A stretch of 64,000 nt of DNA from Palsa-504 sp963705835 (lineage in GTDB: Bacteria; Actinomycetota; Actinomycetes; Streptosporangiales; Streptosporangiaceae): positions 95,234-159,233 of the forward strand of contig CAVPLC010000088.1 of NCBI GenBank assembly GCA_963705835.1. The letters are read 5' to 3'. The stretch's first letter is position 1. Every line of letters begins with the position of its first letter. Shown piece after piece: positions 1 through 8,293 of this stretch. The notes under the pieces are model-generated. The model worked only from the letters and a program-made list of their open reading frames with translations. It did no database searches and was not told the DNA's origin. Both the position numbers and the translations under genes were made by a program.

Positions 1-728
1 CCGGCTCGACGTTCAAGGTGATCACGTCGGGCGCGCTGATCACCCACGGGCTCACCCCGCGGTCCGCGGCGAGCTGCCCGGGCACGGCCACGGTGGACGG
101 CGAGGTGTTCCACAACGCCGAGGGCGAGGCGCCGGTCAGCACCTTGCTGCAGGCGTTCACCGAGTCGTGCAACACCGCGTTCATCCGGCTGGCCACCGGT
201 CACCTGACGCCGCCGGACCTCCCGGCCGCCGCGTCGATGTTCGGGCTCGGCCAAAGGCCACACCTCGGGCTGGTCGCGTTCGGCGGCTCGGTGCCGAAGC
301 CCGCCGACGAGGCCGACCTGGCCGCCACCGCGATCGGGCAGGGACGCGTGCTCATCTCGCCGCTGGCCATGGCGATGGTCGCCGCGGCGGCCGACACCGG
401 GACCGCGCACTCCCCGCTCCTGGTGCAGGGCGAGTCCGGGGCGGGCGCGGCCACCGGCACGCTGTCGCCGGCCCTGGTCAGCGATCTGCACGAGATGATG
501 GCGTCGGTGGTGGACAGCGGCACCGCGGCGGGCCAGGGGCTTCCGGCCGGCACCTTCGCCAAGACCGGGACCGCGCAGTACGGGACGAGTGCGCCGCTCA
601 AGACCGACGCGTGGCTGATGGGCTTCAAGGGTGACATCGCGTTCGCCGCGCTCGTGGTCAACTCCAACGGCAACGGCGGGCCTACCTGCGGGCCGATCGT
701 GGCCAGGTTCCTCGACGGGGTGCCGTAG
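1..728 (+). CDS. Penicillin-binding protein transpeptidase domain, 3' part
   Basis: The C-terminal transpeptidase domain of a class B (PbpA/FtsI-like) penicillin-binding protein; its 5' end lies outside the window. The reading frame is open from base 3. It shows the three active-site motifs of the family in order: the SxxK serine box as STFK at bases 6-17, SxN as SCN at 165-173, and KTGT at about 550-561. The enzyme would cross-link peptidoglycan stem peptides on the outer face of the membrane. The usual N-terminal membrane anchor and dimerisation domain must lie upstream. The stop is followed within 5 bases by the next gene on the same strand, so the two may be co-transcribed. Confidence 0.93.
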   Translation, partial: GSTFKVITSGALITHGLTPRSAASCPGTATVDGEVFHNAEGEAPVSTLLQAFTESCNTAFIRLATGHLTPPDLPAAASMFGLGQRPHLGLVAFGGSVPKPADEADLAATAIGQGRVLISPLAMAMVAAAADTGTAHSPLLVQGESGAGAATGTLSPALVSDLHEMMASVVDSGTAAGQGLPAGTFAKTGTAQYGTSAPLKTDAWLMGFKGDIAFAALVVNSNGNGGPTCGPIVARFLDGVP

Positions 729-732
729 GGCG

Positions 733-2097
733 TTGCGAGCTCCTGGTTTTCGCCGCGGGTGGCTGTGGCTGGCTTTGGCGGGCTACGGGGTGTCCGCTTT
801 CGTGTGCTGCCTGCTGACGGTGCGAAGCCGGGCGGCGTTCGGCGACCTGTCGATCTACGCGGCGGGCGGGAGCGCGGTGCTGCACGGGGCGCACCTGTAC
901 CAGCTGCGGTTCGCGTTCGGGCTGCGGTTCACCTACCCGCCCTTCGCGGCGATCGTGTTCGCGCCGCTCGCTTTGCTGCCTGCTGTGACGGGCGAGGTGC
1001 TTGTGACGTTGGCGACGGTGGTGGCGGTGCCGGTGGCGTCGTACCTGGTGCTGCGGCTGCCTTCTTCCCGGGCTTTGCTGGGGCGCTCGCGGGCGGTGGA
1101 GGTCGCGCTGGTGTTTTCCGCGGCGGCGATCTGGCTGGAGCCGGAGCGGACCAACCTGAAGTACGGCCAGATCAACGTGTTCATCGCGGTGCTGGTGCTA
1201 GCGGATCTGGCGCTCTTGGCGCGGCCTTCGCGGCTGTCGTGGCTGCGGGGGGCGGGGATCGGGCTCGGGGCGGGGCTGAAGCTGACGCCGGCCATCTTCG
1301 TCGTCTACCTGCTGGCCACCAGGCGGTACCGGGCGGCCGCGACCGCCGCCGCGGTGTTCGCGGGCACGGTCGCGCTGGCGTTCGTCCTCGTGCCCGGCGA
1401 TGCCGCGCAGTACTGGGGCACGAGCTTCTTCGACCCGGGGCACGTGGGCCGGATCCAGAACGTGGCCAACCAGAGCCTGCTCGGCGCGCTGGCCCGGGTG
1501 CTGCACACGCTGTCGGTGGGACCGGTATGGCTGCCGGTCGCGGCGGTGACGGGCGTGGCGGGTCTTGCGCTCGCGGTCCGAGTCGGACGGGCGGGCGACG
1601 AGGCCCTGGGGTTCGCGCTGTGCGCGGTGACCAGCCTGCTCGTGTCGCCGATCTCGTGGTCGCACCATTGGGTGCTGGCGGTGCCGGCGCTGCTGCTTGG
1701 GGTGGTGGCGGTGGTCAGGCGGTTTGCCGGCGCGGGCGGCTTCGGTTTTGGCACGTTGGCTGGGCTCGTCGCGGTTCTTGGTATCGCGGTAATCGGCTGG
1801 GCGGGGCTGATCTGGCGGGTCCCGCTCGGCGGCGGGCGGTATGACGAGCTGGGCCTGACGCCGTGGCAGCTCGTGGCCGCGGACTCCTACGTGCTGGTCG
1901 GGGTCGGGGTGCTGGCCGTGGCGTTTGCGGCCTCGGTCAGCCAGGCGTCGACCTCGGCCTTCCAGCGGCGCTTGTCGGCCTCGGGGGCGAAGCAGGCGTC
2001 GAACGAGTTGCGGGCCAGCACCGCCATCGAGCCGTCGTCGAACCCGAACTCCCGGCGCACCGCGGCCAGGTTGTCCTCCACGTACCCGCCGAAGTAG
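733..2097 (+). CDS. GT87-family polyprenyl-phosphate-mannose-dependent mannosyltransferase (DUF2029)
   Basis: A multi-pass membrane protein of about 450 residues with the look of GT87 (DUF2029) alpha-mannosyltransferases: an early luminal acidic/aromatic stretch (GDLSIYAAGG), FTYPPFAAI, a KYGQINV motif, GLKLTPAIF and SPISWSHHW. These are typical of mycobacterial-type enzymes that add mannose to cell-envelope glycolipids from polyprenyl-phosphate mannose. The TTG at 733 is chosen because it falls right after the preceding stop and before the first membrane helix; longer in-frame starts overlap the PBP gene. The last about 55 residues are Ser/Arg-rich and lie antisense to the 3' end of the adenine deaminase gene, so the natural C-terminus was probably near base 1930. 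Confidence 0.82.
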   Translation: MRAPGFRRGWLWLALAGYGVSAFVCCLLTVRSRAAFGDLSIYAAGGSAVLHGAHLYQLRFAFGLRFTYPPFAAIVFAPLALLPAVTGEVLVTLATVVAVPVASYLVLRLPSSRALLGRSRAVEVALVFSAAAIWLEPERTNLKYGQINVFIAVLVLADLALLARPSRLSWLRGAGIGLGAGLKLTPAIFVVYLLATRRYRAAATAAAVFAGTVALAFVLVPGDAAQYWGTSFFDPGHVGRIQNVANQSLLGALARVLHTLSVGPVWLPVAAVTGVAGLALAVRVGRAGDEALGFALCAVTSLLVSPISWSHHWVLAVPALLLGVVAVVRRFAGAGGFGFGTLAGLVAVLGIAVIGWAGLIWRVPLGGGRYDELGLTPWQLVAADSYVLVGVGVLAVAFAASVSQASTSAFQRRLSASGAKQASNELRASTAIEPSSNPNSRRTAARLSSTYPPK

Positions 2098-2915
2098 GCC
2101 GGGTCGTCGCTGTTCACGCACGCCCGCAGCCCGGCCTCGAGCATGCCCGGCAGCACGTGCTGGCCGAGCGTGTCCACGACCCGCAGCGCGACGTTGGACA
2201 GCGGGCACACGGTCAGCGCGGTCTGGCGGTCGCGGAGTTCGGCGACCAGACCGGGGTCCTCCATGGACCGCACCCCGTGATCGACGCGCTCCACGTGCAG
2301 CAGGTCGAGCGCCTCGTGCACGGTGTCCGGGCCGCCCTCCTCCCCCGCGTGCGCGACGAGCCGCAGCCCTTCGGCCGCCGCCCTCTGGTACACCTGCGTG
2401 AACAGGGACGGCGGGTAGCCGATCTCGGTCGAGTCGAGGCCGACGCCGATGAACTTGTCGCGGAACGCCAGCGCATCCCTCAGAGTCTGGGCGGCCGCGG
2501 CGGAACCGTGGTCGCGCAGGAAACACAGGATCAGGTCGGCGGATATCCCGTGCTCCTTCTGGCCGTCCGCGAGCGCGGCGGTGAGACCGCCGAACACGGC
2601 CTCCAGCGGGACCCCGTGACCCAGGTGCGTCTGCGGGTCGAAGAAGATCTCCGCCCGGCGCACCCCGCCCGCCGCGGCCCGGTCCAGGTAGGCGCGGGCC
2701 AGGTCGTAGAAGTCCTGCTCCTGCTGGAGCACCCGCAGGTTCGCGTAGTGCAGGTCCAGGAAGGACTGCAGGCTGTCGAACTGGTACCGGGCGCGCAGTT
2801 CGGCCAGGTCGGTGGTGGGCAGCGCGACCCCGTTGCGGGCCGCCAGGCGGACCAGGAGCTCGGGCTCGAGCGTGCCCTCGATGTGCAGGTGCAGCTCCGC
2901 CACGGGCAGCAGCAT
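1887..2915 (-). CDS. ade: Adenine deaminase, Aah1/PA0148 subfamily
   Basis: A zinc hydrolase of the adenosine/AMP deaminase superfamily, about 342 residues. HLHIEGTLEPE near the N-terminus supplies two metal-binding His, HAGEE the catalytic His/Glu region, and NSDDPAYFGGY the C-terminal metal-binding Asp pair. The HIEGT and PAYFGGY variants mark the adenine deaminase subfamily (yeast Aah1, Pseudomonas PA0148) rather than classical adenosine deaminase, so the likely reaction is adenine to hypoxanthine plus ammonia in purine salvage. The ATG at 2915 is chosen because a GGAAAGGGGA ribosome site lies just upstream; a longer start at 2960 has none. It converges on and overlaps the GT87 gene. Confidence 0.88.
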   Translation of the reverse strand: MLLPVAELHLHIEGTLEPELLVRLAARNGVALPTTDLAELRARYQFDSLQSFLDLHYANLRVLQQEQDFYDLARAYLDRAAAGGVRRAEIFFDPQTHLGHGVPLEAVFGGLTAALADGQKEHGISADLILCFLRDHGSAAAAQTLRDALAFRDKFIGVGLDSTEIGYPPSLFTQVYQRAAAEGLRLVAHAGEEGGPDTVHEALDLLHVERVDHGVRSMEDPGLVAELRDRQTALTVCPLSNVALRVVDTLGQHVLPGMLEAGLRACVNSDDPAYFGGYVEDNLAAVRREFGFDDGSMAVLARNSFDACFAPEADKRRWKAEVDAWLTEAANATASTPTPTST

Positions 2916-3132
2916 CCGTGTCCCCTTTCCACGCACCACGGCCCGTTCGGAAAAATCCATTAATTCCTAACGGACGGTCGTGCTCGCGTCACCGGCCGGT
3001 CGGTGGCGATTAATCCGCGGCCGCCGCTCCGTCATATCACCGGGCGGCGGGCGGCGTTATCTCGTTGGCCGGGTTCGCCGGGTTCGGTAGGTTCGTAACA
3101 GCGGGTTTGAGGACGGGGTGACAGGAGGATTC

Positions 3133-4158
3133 ATGTCAGATGGAAACGGGGTCGGCGGTCAGCCCGCGATCCTGGTCGAGGGCCTGACCAAATCGTTCGG
3201 GGACGTACACGCGCTGCGCGGGATCGACCTGTCGGTGCCGCGGGGGACGGTGCTCGGCGTGCTGGGCCCCAACGGTGCGGGCAAGACCACCGCGGTGCGC
3301 ATCCTGACCACCTTGCTGCTCCCGGACGGAGGGCGGGCCGTGGTCGAGGGGCATGACGTGGTGCGGGAGGCCGCGGCGGTGCGCCGGTCGATCGGCCTGG
3401 CCGGGCAGTCGGCCGCGATCCAGGAGGAGCTGACCGGCCGGGAGAACCTGGAGATCATCGGGCGGCTGTACCACCTGAGCCGGCCGGAGGTCCGCGTCCG
3501 CGCCAGGGAGTTGCTGGAGCAGTTCGGGCTGGCCGACGCGGCGGACCGGACCGCGAAGACCTATTCCGGCGGCATGCAGCGGCGCCTGGACCTGGCCGCC
3601 AGCCTGGTCGGCCGGCCGCGGGTGCTGTTCCTCGACGAGCCGACCACCGGCCTGGATCCGCGGGCGCGGCTGGGGATGTGGGACGTCATCAGGTCGCTGG
3701 CGGCCGGGGGGACCACGCTGCTGCTCACCACCCAGTACCTGGACGAGGCCGACGAGCTGGCGGACCAGATCGTGGTCATCGACCACGGCCTGGTCATCGC
3801 GGCGGGCACCGCCGAGGACCTGAAGGGCAGGATCGGCGGGGACGTGATCGAGTTCACCGTGCCGGACCGGAGCCGGGTCACCGACGCGGTCAAGGCGATC
3901 GCGCCGATCGGCGAGGGTGAGCCGCACGGCGACCTGGAGACCGGCGTGGTGGCCGTGGGCGTCGGGGGCCGAGGATCCGACGCGCTGATCGAGGCGGTGC
4001 GCGGCCTGGATGCCGCAGGCCTCGTGACCCGCGGCCTGGCGCTGCGCCGGCCGTCGCTCGACGACGTGTTCCTGGCGCTGACCGGGCACGCCGCCGAGGA
4101 CGAGCAGCAGAACGGACGCCGGCGCGGGCGGCGGGGACGCCGGCAGAGCAGGCGATGA
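3133..4158 (+). CDS. DrrA-family ABC transporter ATP-binding protein
   Basis: ATPase subunit of an ABC-2 exporter, about 341 residues. It has Walker A (GPNGAGKTT), signature YSGGMQRRLDLA, Walker B LFLDEPTTGLD, and the DrrA-type C-terminal extension ending with SLDDVFLALTG. The family energises export of drugs, lipids or natural products with a six-helix permease partner, which here is the next gene. The ATG at 3133 follows a perfect AGGAGG at 3123-3128; a GTG at 3118 is in frame but sits upstream of that ribosome site. The C-terminus ends in an Arg-rich tail beyond the family core. Substrate cannot be told from sequence. Confidence 0.93.
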   Translation: MSDGNGVGGQPAILVEGLTKSFGDVHALRGIDLSVPRGTVLGVLGPNGAGKTTAVRILTTLLLPDGGRAVVEGHDVVREAAAVRRSIGLAGQSAAIQEELTGRENLEIIGRLYHLSRPEVRVRARELLEQFGLADAADRTAKTYSGGMQRRLDLAASLVGRPRVLFLDEPTTGLDPRARLGMWDVIRSLAAGGTTLLLTTQYLDEADELADQIVVIDHGLVIAAGTAEDLKGRIGGDVIEFTVPDRSRVTDAVKAIAPIGEGEPHGDLETGVVAVGVGGRGSDALIEAVRGLDAAGLVTRGLALRRPSLDDVFLALTGHAAEDEQQNGRRRGRRGRRQSRR

Positions 4159-4167
4159 GCAAGAGCG

Positions 4168-4234
4168 AGGGGGTCCAGGGGGGCGGTCCCCCCGGGAGGA
4201 GCGGGGGGGTCCGGGGGGGCAGTCCCCCCGGGAA
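4168..4234. repeat. Two copies of a G/C-tract hairpin element
   Basis: Two near-identical units of about 33 bases, each a run of G, a short spacer and a run of C (core GGGGGG-CGGT-CCCCCC and GGGGGGG-CAGT-CCCCCC). Each can fold into a very stable hairpin. They lie between the DrrA-like and DrrB-like genes. A third relative is embedded in the xylulokinase gene at about 37.77-37.81 kb. They resemble interspersed REP-like elements and could weaken read-through from ATPase to permease. Confidence 0.75.
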
Positions 4235-4254
4235 AATAATGCGAGGACGACGTC

Positions 4255-5064
4255 ATGACGGCGATAGCAGAGCCGACCTGGGCGCCGGGGCTGGGCAGCA
4301 GGATCCGCTGGGGGGTGAGCGACACGCTCACCCTCACCAAGCGCAGCCTCCTGGTGTGGCTGCGGGTACCCGCCTACCTGGTGTTCACCGTGATCCAGCC
4401 GGTGATGTTCGTGCTGCTGTTCCGGTACGTGTTCGGCGGCGCGATCCCGGTGAACGTCCCCGGCGGCTACGTCAACTTCCTGATGCCGGGGATCATCGCG
4501 CAGACCGCGGCGTTCGCCACGTTCGGCACCGCCATCGTGCTGGCGCAGGAGCTCAAGAAGGGCGTGATCGACCGGCTGAAGTCGATGCCGATCGCGCGCT
4601 CGGCCGTGCTGACCGGGCGGCTCGTCGCCGATAGCGGCCGGATGCTCATCACGATCTTGATCATCGTCGGGGTGGGCTACGCGGTCGGGTTCCAGTTCCT
4701 GAACGGCGCCGGCCTGGCCATCGCCATGATCGTGCTGGCCACCGTGTTCGGCGTGGCGATCTCGGTTATCTCCGCGTTCACCGGGCTGGCCATCGGGGAC
4801 GAGGAGTCCGTCCAGGCGTTCGGGTTGATCTGGCTGTTCCCGCTCACGTTCGTGTCCTCGGCGTTCGTGCCGATCGCGACCATGCCCGGCTGGCTGCAGG
4901 CCTTCGCCAACAACCAGCCGGTCACCTACGTCATCAACACCATGCGCGCGATGGCGCTGGGCGGCCCGATCGAGGCCAGCCTGTGGAAGAGCCTGGTCTG
5001 GCTGGCCGGGATCTTCATCGTGTTCGTGCCGCTGGCGGTGCGGGCCTACCGGCGGGCAGCGTGA
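4255..5064 (+). CDS. ABC-2 type permease, DrrB-like
   Basis: Membrane partner of the upstream DrrA-like ATPase, 269 residues with about six hydrophobic segments. The ABC-2 hallmarks are present: an N-terminal cytoplasmic arm, YLVFTVIQPVMFVLLFRYVFGG as the first helix region, the ELKKGVIDRLKSMPI coupling segment, and PLTFVSSAFVPIATMPGWLQ before the last extracellular loop. It is separated from the ATPase by 96 bases carrying two GC hairpins. Together they should form an exporter for a hydrophobic compound or lipid. Confidence 0.92.
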   Translation: MTAIAEPTWAPGLGSRIRWGVSDTLTLTKRSLLVWLRVPAYLVFTVIQPVMFVLLFRYVFGGAIPVNVPGGYVNFLMPGIIAQTAAFATFGTAIVLAQELKKGVIDRLKSMPIARSAVLTGRLVADSGRMLITILIIVGVGYAVGFQFLNGAGLAIAMIVLATVFGVAISVISAFTGLAIGDEESVQAFGLIWLFPLTFVSSAFVPIATMPGWLQAFANNQPVTYVINTMRAMALGGPIEASLWKSLVWLAGIFIVFVPLAVRAYRRAA

Positions 5065-5146
5065 CAGGGACGGCCCGCGGTCCGGGACTTCGTTCGCGCG
5101 TGCCGCGACGCGGCCGCTGGCTGGTGATCGCGGCCTCGTGGCCGCT

Positions 5147-5548
5147 TTAGGGCGCGGCCAGGCCCGGGCTTCCGCTGCCGTAGGGCCGGGTGAGGATCTC
5201 GAGCAGGTGCCCGTCCGGGTCCTCGAAGTACAGGCCGCGGCCGCCGTCACGGTGGTTGATGACGTCCCGCTGGGTCCGGGCCGGATCGGCCCAGTAGGGC
5301 AGGCCTTGTTCCCGGATGCGGTCGAAGGACGCGTCGAACTCCTTCTCGTCGACCAGGAACGCGTAGTGCTGCGCGGTGATAGGGCCGTTAGTCTCATCGA
5401 AGTCGAGAGACACGCTGTTTTCGGTCTGCACCACGAGGAAGTGCCCGAAACGGGTGGCCGGGGGCAAGCCGAGAATCCCGCTGAGGAACGCCGCGGACTT
5501 CTGCTGGTCGCGGCACGAGACGATGGTGTGGTTCAGTTGGACGCTCAT
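5147..5548 (-). CDS. VOC (glyoxalase/bleomycin resistance) family protein
   Basis: A 133-residue single-domain vicinal-oxygen-chelate protein. The two beta-alpha-beta-beta-beta modules are visible: LNHTIVSCRD...FFL-like start and SLDFDE in the first, QHYAFLV and GRGLYFEDPDGHLLEILTRPY in the second. The second-module ending is typical of metal-binding VOC enzymes, with His in the first strand and Glu near the end as likely ligands. The ATG at 5548 starts exactly at the domain; the longer open frame upstream is low-complexity. The substrate is not predictable. Confidence 0.85.
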   Translation of the reverse strand: MSVQLNHTIVSCRDQQKSAAFLSGILGLPPATRFGHFLVVQTENSVSLDFDETNGPITAQHYAFLVDEKEFDASFDRIREQGLPYWADPARTQRDVINHRDGGRGLYFEDPDGHLLEILTRPYGSGSPGLAAP

Positions 5549-5581
5549 GCCCGTCGTTCTTCCCGTCCAGCCGCCATCGGA

Positions 5582-5728
5582 ACGGCAGCTTCGGTGACGG
5601 TCATCGACGGCCGGGCGGTCGGCGCGGGCGTGCCCGGGCCGCTGACCCTGCAGCTGCGGGACCGCTACTGGGCCAGCCACGAGGACCCGCGGTATTCCAC
5701 CCCGGTCCGCTACGACGAGCCGGGCTGA
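5582..5728 (+). pseudogene. C-terminal remnant of a class IV (branched-chain/D-amino acid) aminotransferase
   Basis: About 48 codons that read VTVIDGRAVGAGVPGPLT and then LRDRYWASHEDPR before a stop. This matches the extreme C-terminus of class IV PLP aminotransferases (the GxGxPGPLT segment plus last helix). No N-terminal or PLP-lysine part is present, and the segment is squeezed between two genes on the other strand, so it is a leftover of a lost gene. The assignment rests on pattern recognition of one motif. Confidence 0.5.
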
Positions 5729-5742
5729 CGCATGTGCCGCGG

Positions 5743-6138
5743 TCAGGCGGGGGCGACGCCCAGCTGGCGGGCCATCAGCTCGACCAGTTTCTGCAGCCCG
5801 CGCATGGGGCGCACGATGACTGTGAAGCTGGTCAGCTGGTCCTGGTCGTTCCAGCGGAGCATGTCGACGCCCTGGACGTAGACGCCGTCCAGTTCGGCCT
5901 CGAACTCCAGCACCGCGCTGGCCTGGTCGTGCCACTGCGCGACGTAGCGCAGCGAGGGTCCAAGTACCACCATCGCGCTACGGAGGTACCACGTCGTCAG
6001 CGCCTTGCCGGGCTGCGGCTTGAACACGGCCGGCGAGCGGAACACCACGTCGTCGGCCAGCAGGTCGTCCAGGAGCGCCGGGTCCCCGGACTCGACGACG
6101 GCATGCCAGGCCCGCACGGCGGCAGGTTGCTCAGACAT
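5743..6138 (-). CDS. SnoaL-like / NTF2-fold protein
   Basis: A 131-residue protein with the NTF2-like layout: an N-terminal helix (RAWHAVVESGDPALLDDLLADDVVFRSP) followed by curved strands and ending with a helix (LQKLVELMARQLG). Phrases such as VLEFEA and GVDMLRWNDQDQLTSFTVIVRPM are usual for this fold in actinobacteria. The fold serves cyclases, hydrolases and binding proteins, so no reaction can be assigned. The ATG at 6138 begins at the domain; the longer upstream frame is not conserved in style. Confidence 0.8.
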   Translation of the reverse strand: MSEQPAAVRAWHAVVESGDPALLDDLLADDVVFRSPAVFKPQPGKALTTWYLRSAMVVLGPSLRYVAQWHDQASAVLEFEAELDGVYVQGVDMLRWNDQDQLTSFTVIVRPMRGLQKLVELMARQLGVAPA

Positions 6139-6313
6139 GGCTGTACTCAACCTCAGCCAGCCGCAAACATCAAGGCACCGGGCGGACGTCGCGAGCACCT
6201 CCACGAACATCGGACCCGAATCGAGAGTCCGTCCCGCGGCGGCAATCTGTTCCCCGTGTAGGCCAGGGCACCGTTGGCCGGGCGCCCGCCTGGTAGGCGG
6301 CTGCGTGCACGCG

Positions 6314-6664
6314 TCAGGTTCGAGGAGGCAATGGATGCCGGGGCTGATAGACGGGAAATTCCGAGCCGTCTGGCAGCCGGATCGCTGCCAGCAGGCCCCA
6401 GCCCTGATCGGAGACCTCCTGCGCGATTTCGGCCCCCTTGCTCCTCAACTCGGCAAGGGTGGCGCCGATGTCATCGCACATCAGGTACAGCTCGTGACGG
6501 CTGTCACCGTCGGCTGGATGAATAGCAAGCTCGGCCGGGGGCAGCGCGAAAATGAGCCAGCCTCCGCCCGCATCTACCGACGCCATGCCGAGCACGTCCG
6601 CGAAGAACGCACGGACCTTCTCAGCGTCCGGGGAAAACACGATCGCATGCATGCCAGTGATCAC
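6314..6664 (-). CDS. VOC family protein
   Basis: A 116-residue vicinal-oxygen-chelate protein: GMHAIVFSPDAEKVRAFFADVLGM opens module one, and HELYLMCDDIGATLAELRSKG with a closing IRLPDGSEFPVYQP forms module two. The final catalytic-type Glu is present in the SEFPVYQP segment. It is the second VOC gene within 1.2 kb but is not closely similar to the first. Function is unknown; small stand-alone VOC proteins often bind or detoxify metabolites. Confidence 0.82.
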   Translation of the reverse strand: MITGMHAIVFSPDAEKVRAFFADVLGMASVDAGGGWLIFALPPAELAIHPADGDSRHELYLMCDDIGATLAELRSKGAEIAQEVSDQGWGLLAAIRLPDGSEFPVYQPRHPLPPRT

Positions 6665-7024
6665 GCCGCGATCCTAACCGCCGACCAGCCGGTGACCCCG
6701 CCAACGCGCGCGGCTGCCCGGAAGATCGGGACTGTACGGTGGCCAGCGGCCCGGCGGTCATCTGGCTCTGTTCCTTCTCCACGTCATGCATGCTGACGTG
6801 CGGTGATACCTGCGGTTTATCAGCCGCCCGTGAACATGTATTGGAGTACCGGGCGCGCTGCGGCTTACGTTCAGAGCCGTGCAGGTCCCGCGGGAGCACC
6901 TGCGTGGCGATATCGTCGCCGCCGGCTTTTCGAGGACAACACGACGGGCGCCGTCGACGTCGCCCTCGCCGGCTACCTCGGGTAGCCGGTCCCGCGTGCA
7001 GGCGGCCATTCAGAAAGGCATTTT
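6665..7024. other. Intergenic region without a recognisable gene
   Basis: 360 bases between the start of the minus-strand VOC gene and the plus-strand secreted repeat protein. No open frame here has a convincing ribosome site or protein-like composition. It is a divergent regulatory region by position. A GAAAGGCA stretch at about 7013-7020 could serve as ribosome site for the gene that follows. No clear -35/-10 pair was found. Confidence 0.5.
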
Positions 7025-8215
7025 ATGTTGCGCACTCTCCGCAGAAGGGCCGTATTCATGGTCGCGGCGGCAGGTGCCGCGGTCGTCCTGGGTGCGGGCT
7101 CGGCGTTCGCGGTCGGCGGCTGGACCATCGTCGCCGCGCCGCCCACCGGGCAGAACGCCACGTTTACCGGCGTGGCCACGGTATCCGACAGCGACGCCTG
7201 GGCGGTCGGCTACCGTAGCGGCGCCGCGTTCACCAACGTCGGCGCGAAGGTACTCATCGACAACTGGAACGGCACCGCCTGGTCGCAGGTCGCCGTGCCG
7301 GCCACGCCGGGTAACACCGCCCTGCTGCTCGGGGTGAGCGCGAGCAGCGCTACCGACGCGTGGGCGGTCGGGCGGACGCAGCTGAACAAGTCCGACTTCG
7401 AGCCGGTGGCCCTGCACTGGAACGGCACCGCCTGGTCGGTATCGCCCGGGTTCGCCACCGCGATCTCAATCATCAGCGGCGCCTCAGCTGTCGGGGTGGC
7501 GGACATCAGCGCGGGTGACGCCTACGCGATCGGCAACAGCGCCGCCACCGCCGTCGGCTCGCTCGCGCACTGGAACGGCACGGCCTGGTCCCCGGTGACC
7601 CTGCCCCTGCCGGCCCACGCCAATTCCAACACCACGCTGAACGCGATCTCCGCGGACGGGCCTGACGACGTGTGGATCGTGGGCACCTTCCTGGACTCGG
7701 CCAACGGGCAGAACGAGACCTTCTCTGAGCACTTCAACGGCACGGCCTGGAGCGTGGTGCCGATGCCGCTGGTGAACAGCTCGAACATCAATGCGTTCTT
7801 CCAGTTCAACGGCATCAAGGCGAACAGCGCCAGCGACGTGTGGGCGGTCGGCGACAGCGGCGTCGTCGATGTGCCCGGCAGCAAGACCCTCATCGAGCAC
7901 TTCAACGGGACGGCGTGGAGCATCGTGCCGAGCCCGTCGCCCGGCTCGATTGCCATCCTCAGCGGCGTCACCACGTCGAGCGCCGCGAACAGCGTGTGGG
8001 CGGTCGGCGCCGACACCCCGGCCGGCACGTCGGCACGGCAGACCCTGACGCTGAACTGGAACGGCACCACGTGGAACGTGGTGGCCAGCCCCAACACCGG
8101 CAGCACCGACGGGGTTGGCGCGGTGGCCACCAACCCGGGCGCCGCGATCGTCTGGGCGGTCGGCGAGAGCGGCCCGGCGGGCTCGTTCAACCCGCTCGTC
8201 CTGCAGAACGGCTAG
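7025..8215 (+). CDS. Secreted repeat protein with WAVG/WNGTAW motifs, probable beta-propeller
   Basis: A 396-residue exported protein. Residues 1-30 form a signal peptide (twin Arg, hydrophobic core, cleavage near SAFA). The rest is made of about six repeats of 50-60 residues, each pairing a D-x-W-A-V-G strand with a (H/N)-(W/F)-N-G-T-A-W strand, which suggests a six- or seven-bladed propeller. Such proteins are common in soil actinomycetes and lack an assigned function. The next gene is another secreted repeat protein 78 bases downstream on the same strand, so the two may act together outside the cell. Confidence 0.85.
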   Translation: MLRTLRRRAVFMVAAAGAAVVLGAGSAFAVGGWTIVAAPPTGQNATFTGVATVSDSDAWAVGYRSGAAFTNVGAKVLIDNWNGTAWSQVAVPATPGNTALLLGVSASSATDAWAVGRTQLNKSDFEPVALHWNGTAWSVSPGFATAISIISGASAVGVADISAGDAYAIGNSAATAVGSLAHWNGTAWSPVTLPLPAHANSNTTLNAISADGPDDVWIVGTFLDSANGQNETFSEHFNGTAWSVVPMPLVNSSNINAFFQFNGIKANSASDVWAVGDSGVVDVPGSKTLIEHFNGTAWSIVPSPSPGSIAILSGVTTSSAANSVWAVGADTPAGTSARQTLTLNWNGTTWNVVASPNTGSTDGVGAVATNPGAAIVWAVGESGPAGSFNPLVLQNG

Positions 8216-8293
8216 ACCCAGATCAATGACCGTTTCATCACGGCCTCGACAACGCTCGAGCCCAATGAAGCGATCATGGAAAGAAGGCAGTAA

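Noticed and set aside
3136..5397. 753-codon open frame on the minus strand
   Set aside because: It is the antisense shadow of the DrrAB-like genes; Arg/Pro/His-rich composition typical of GC-rich reverse frames and no ribosome site.
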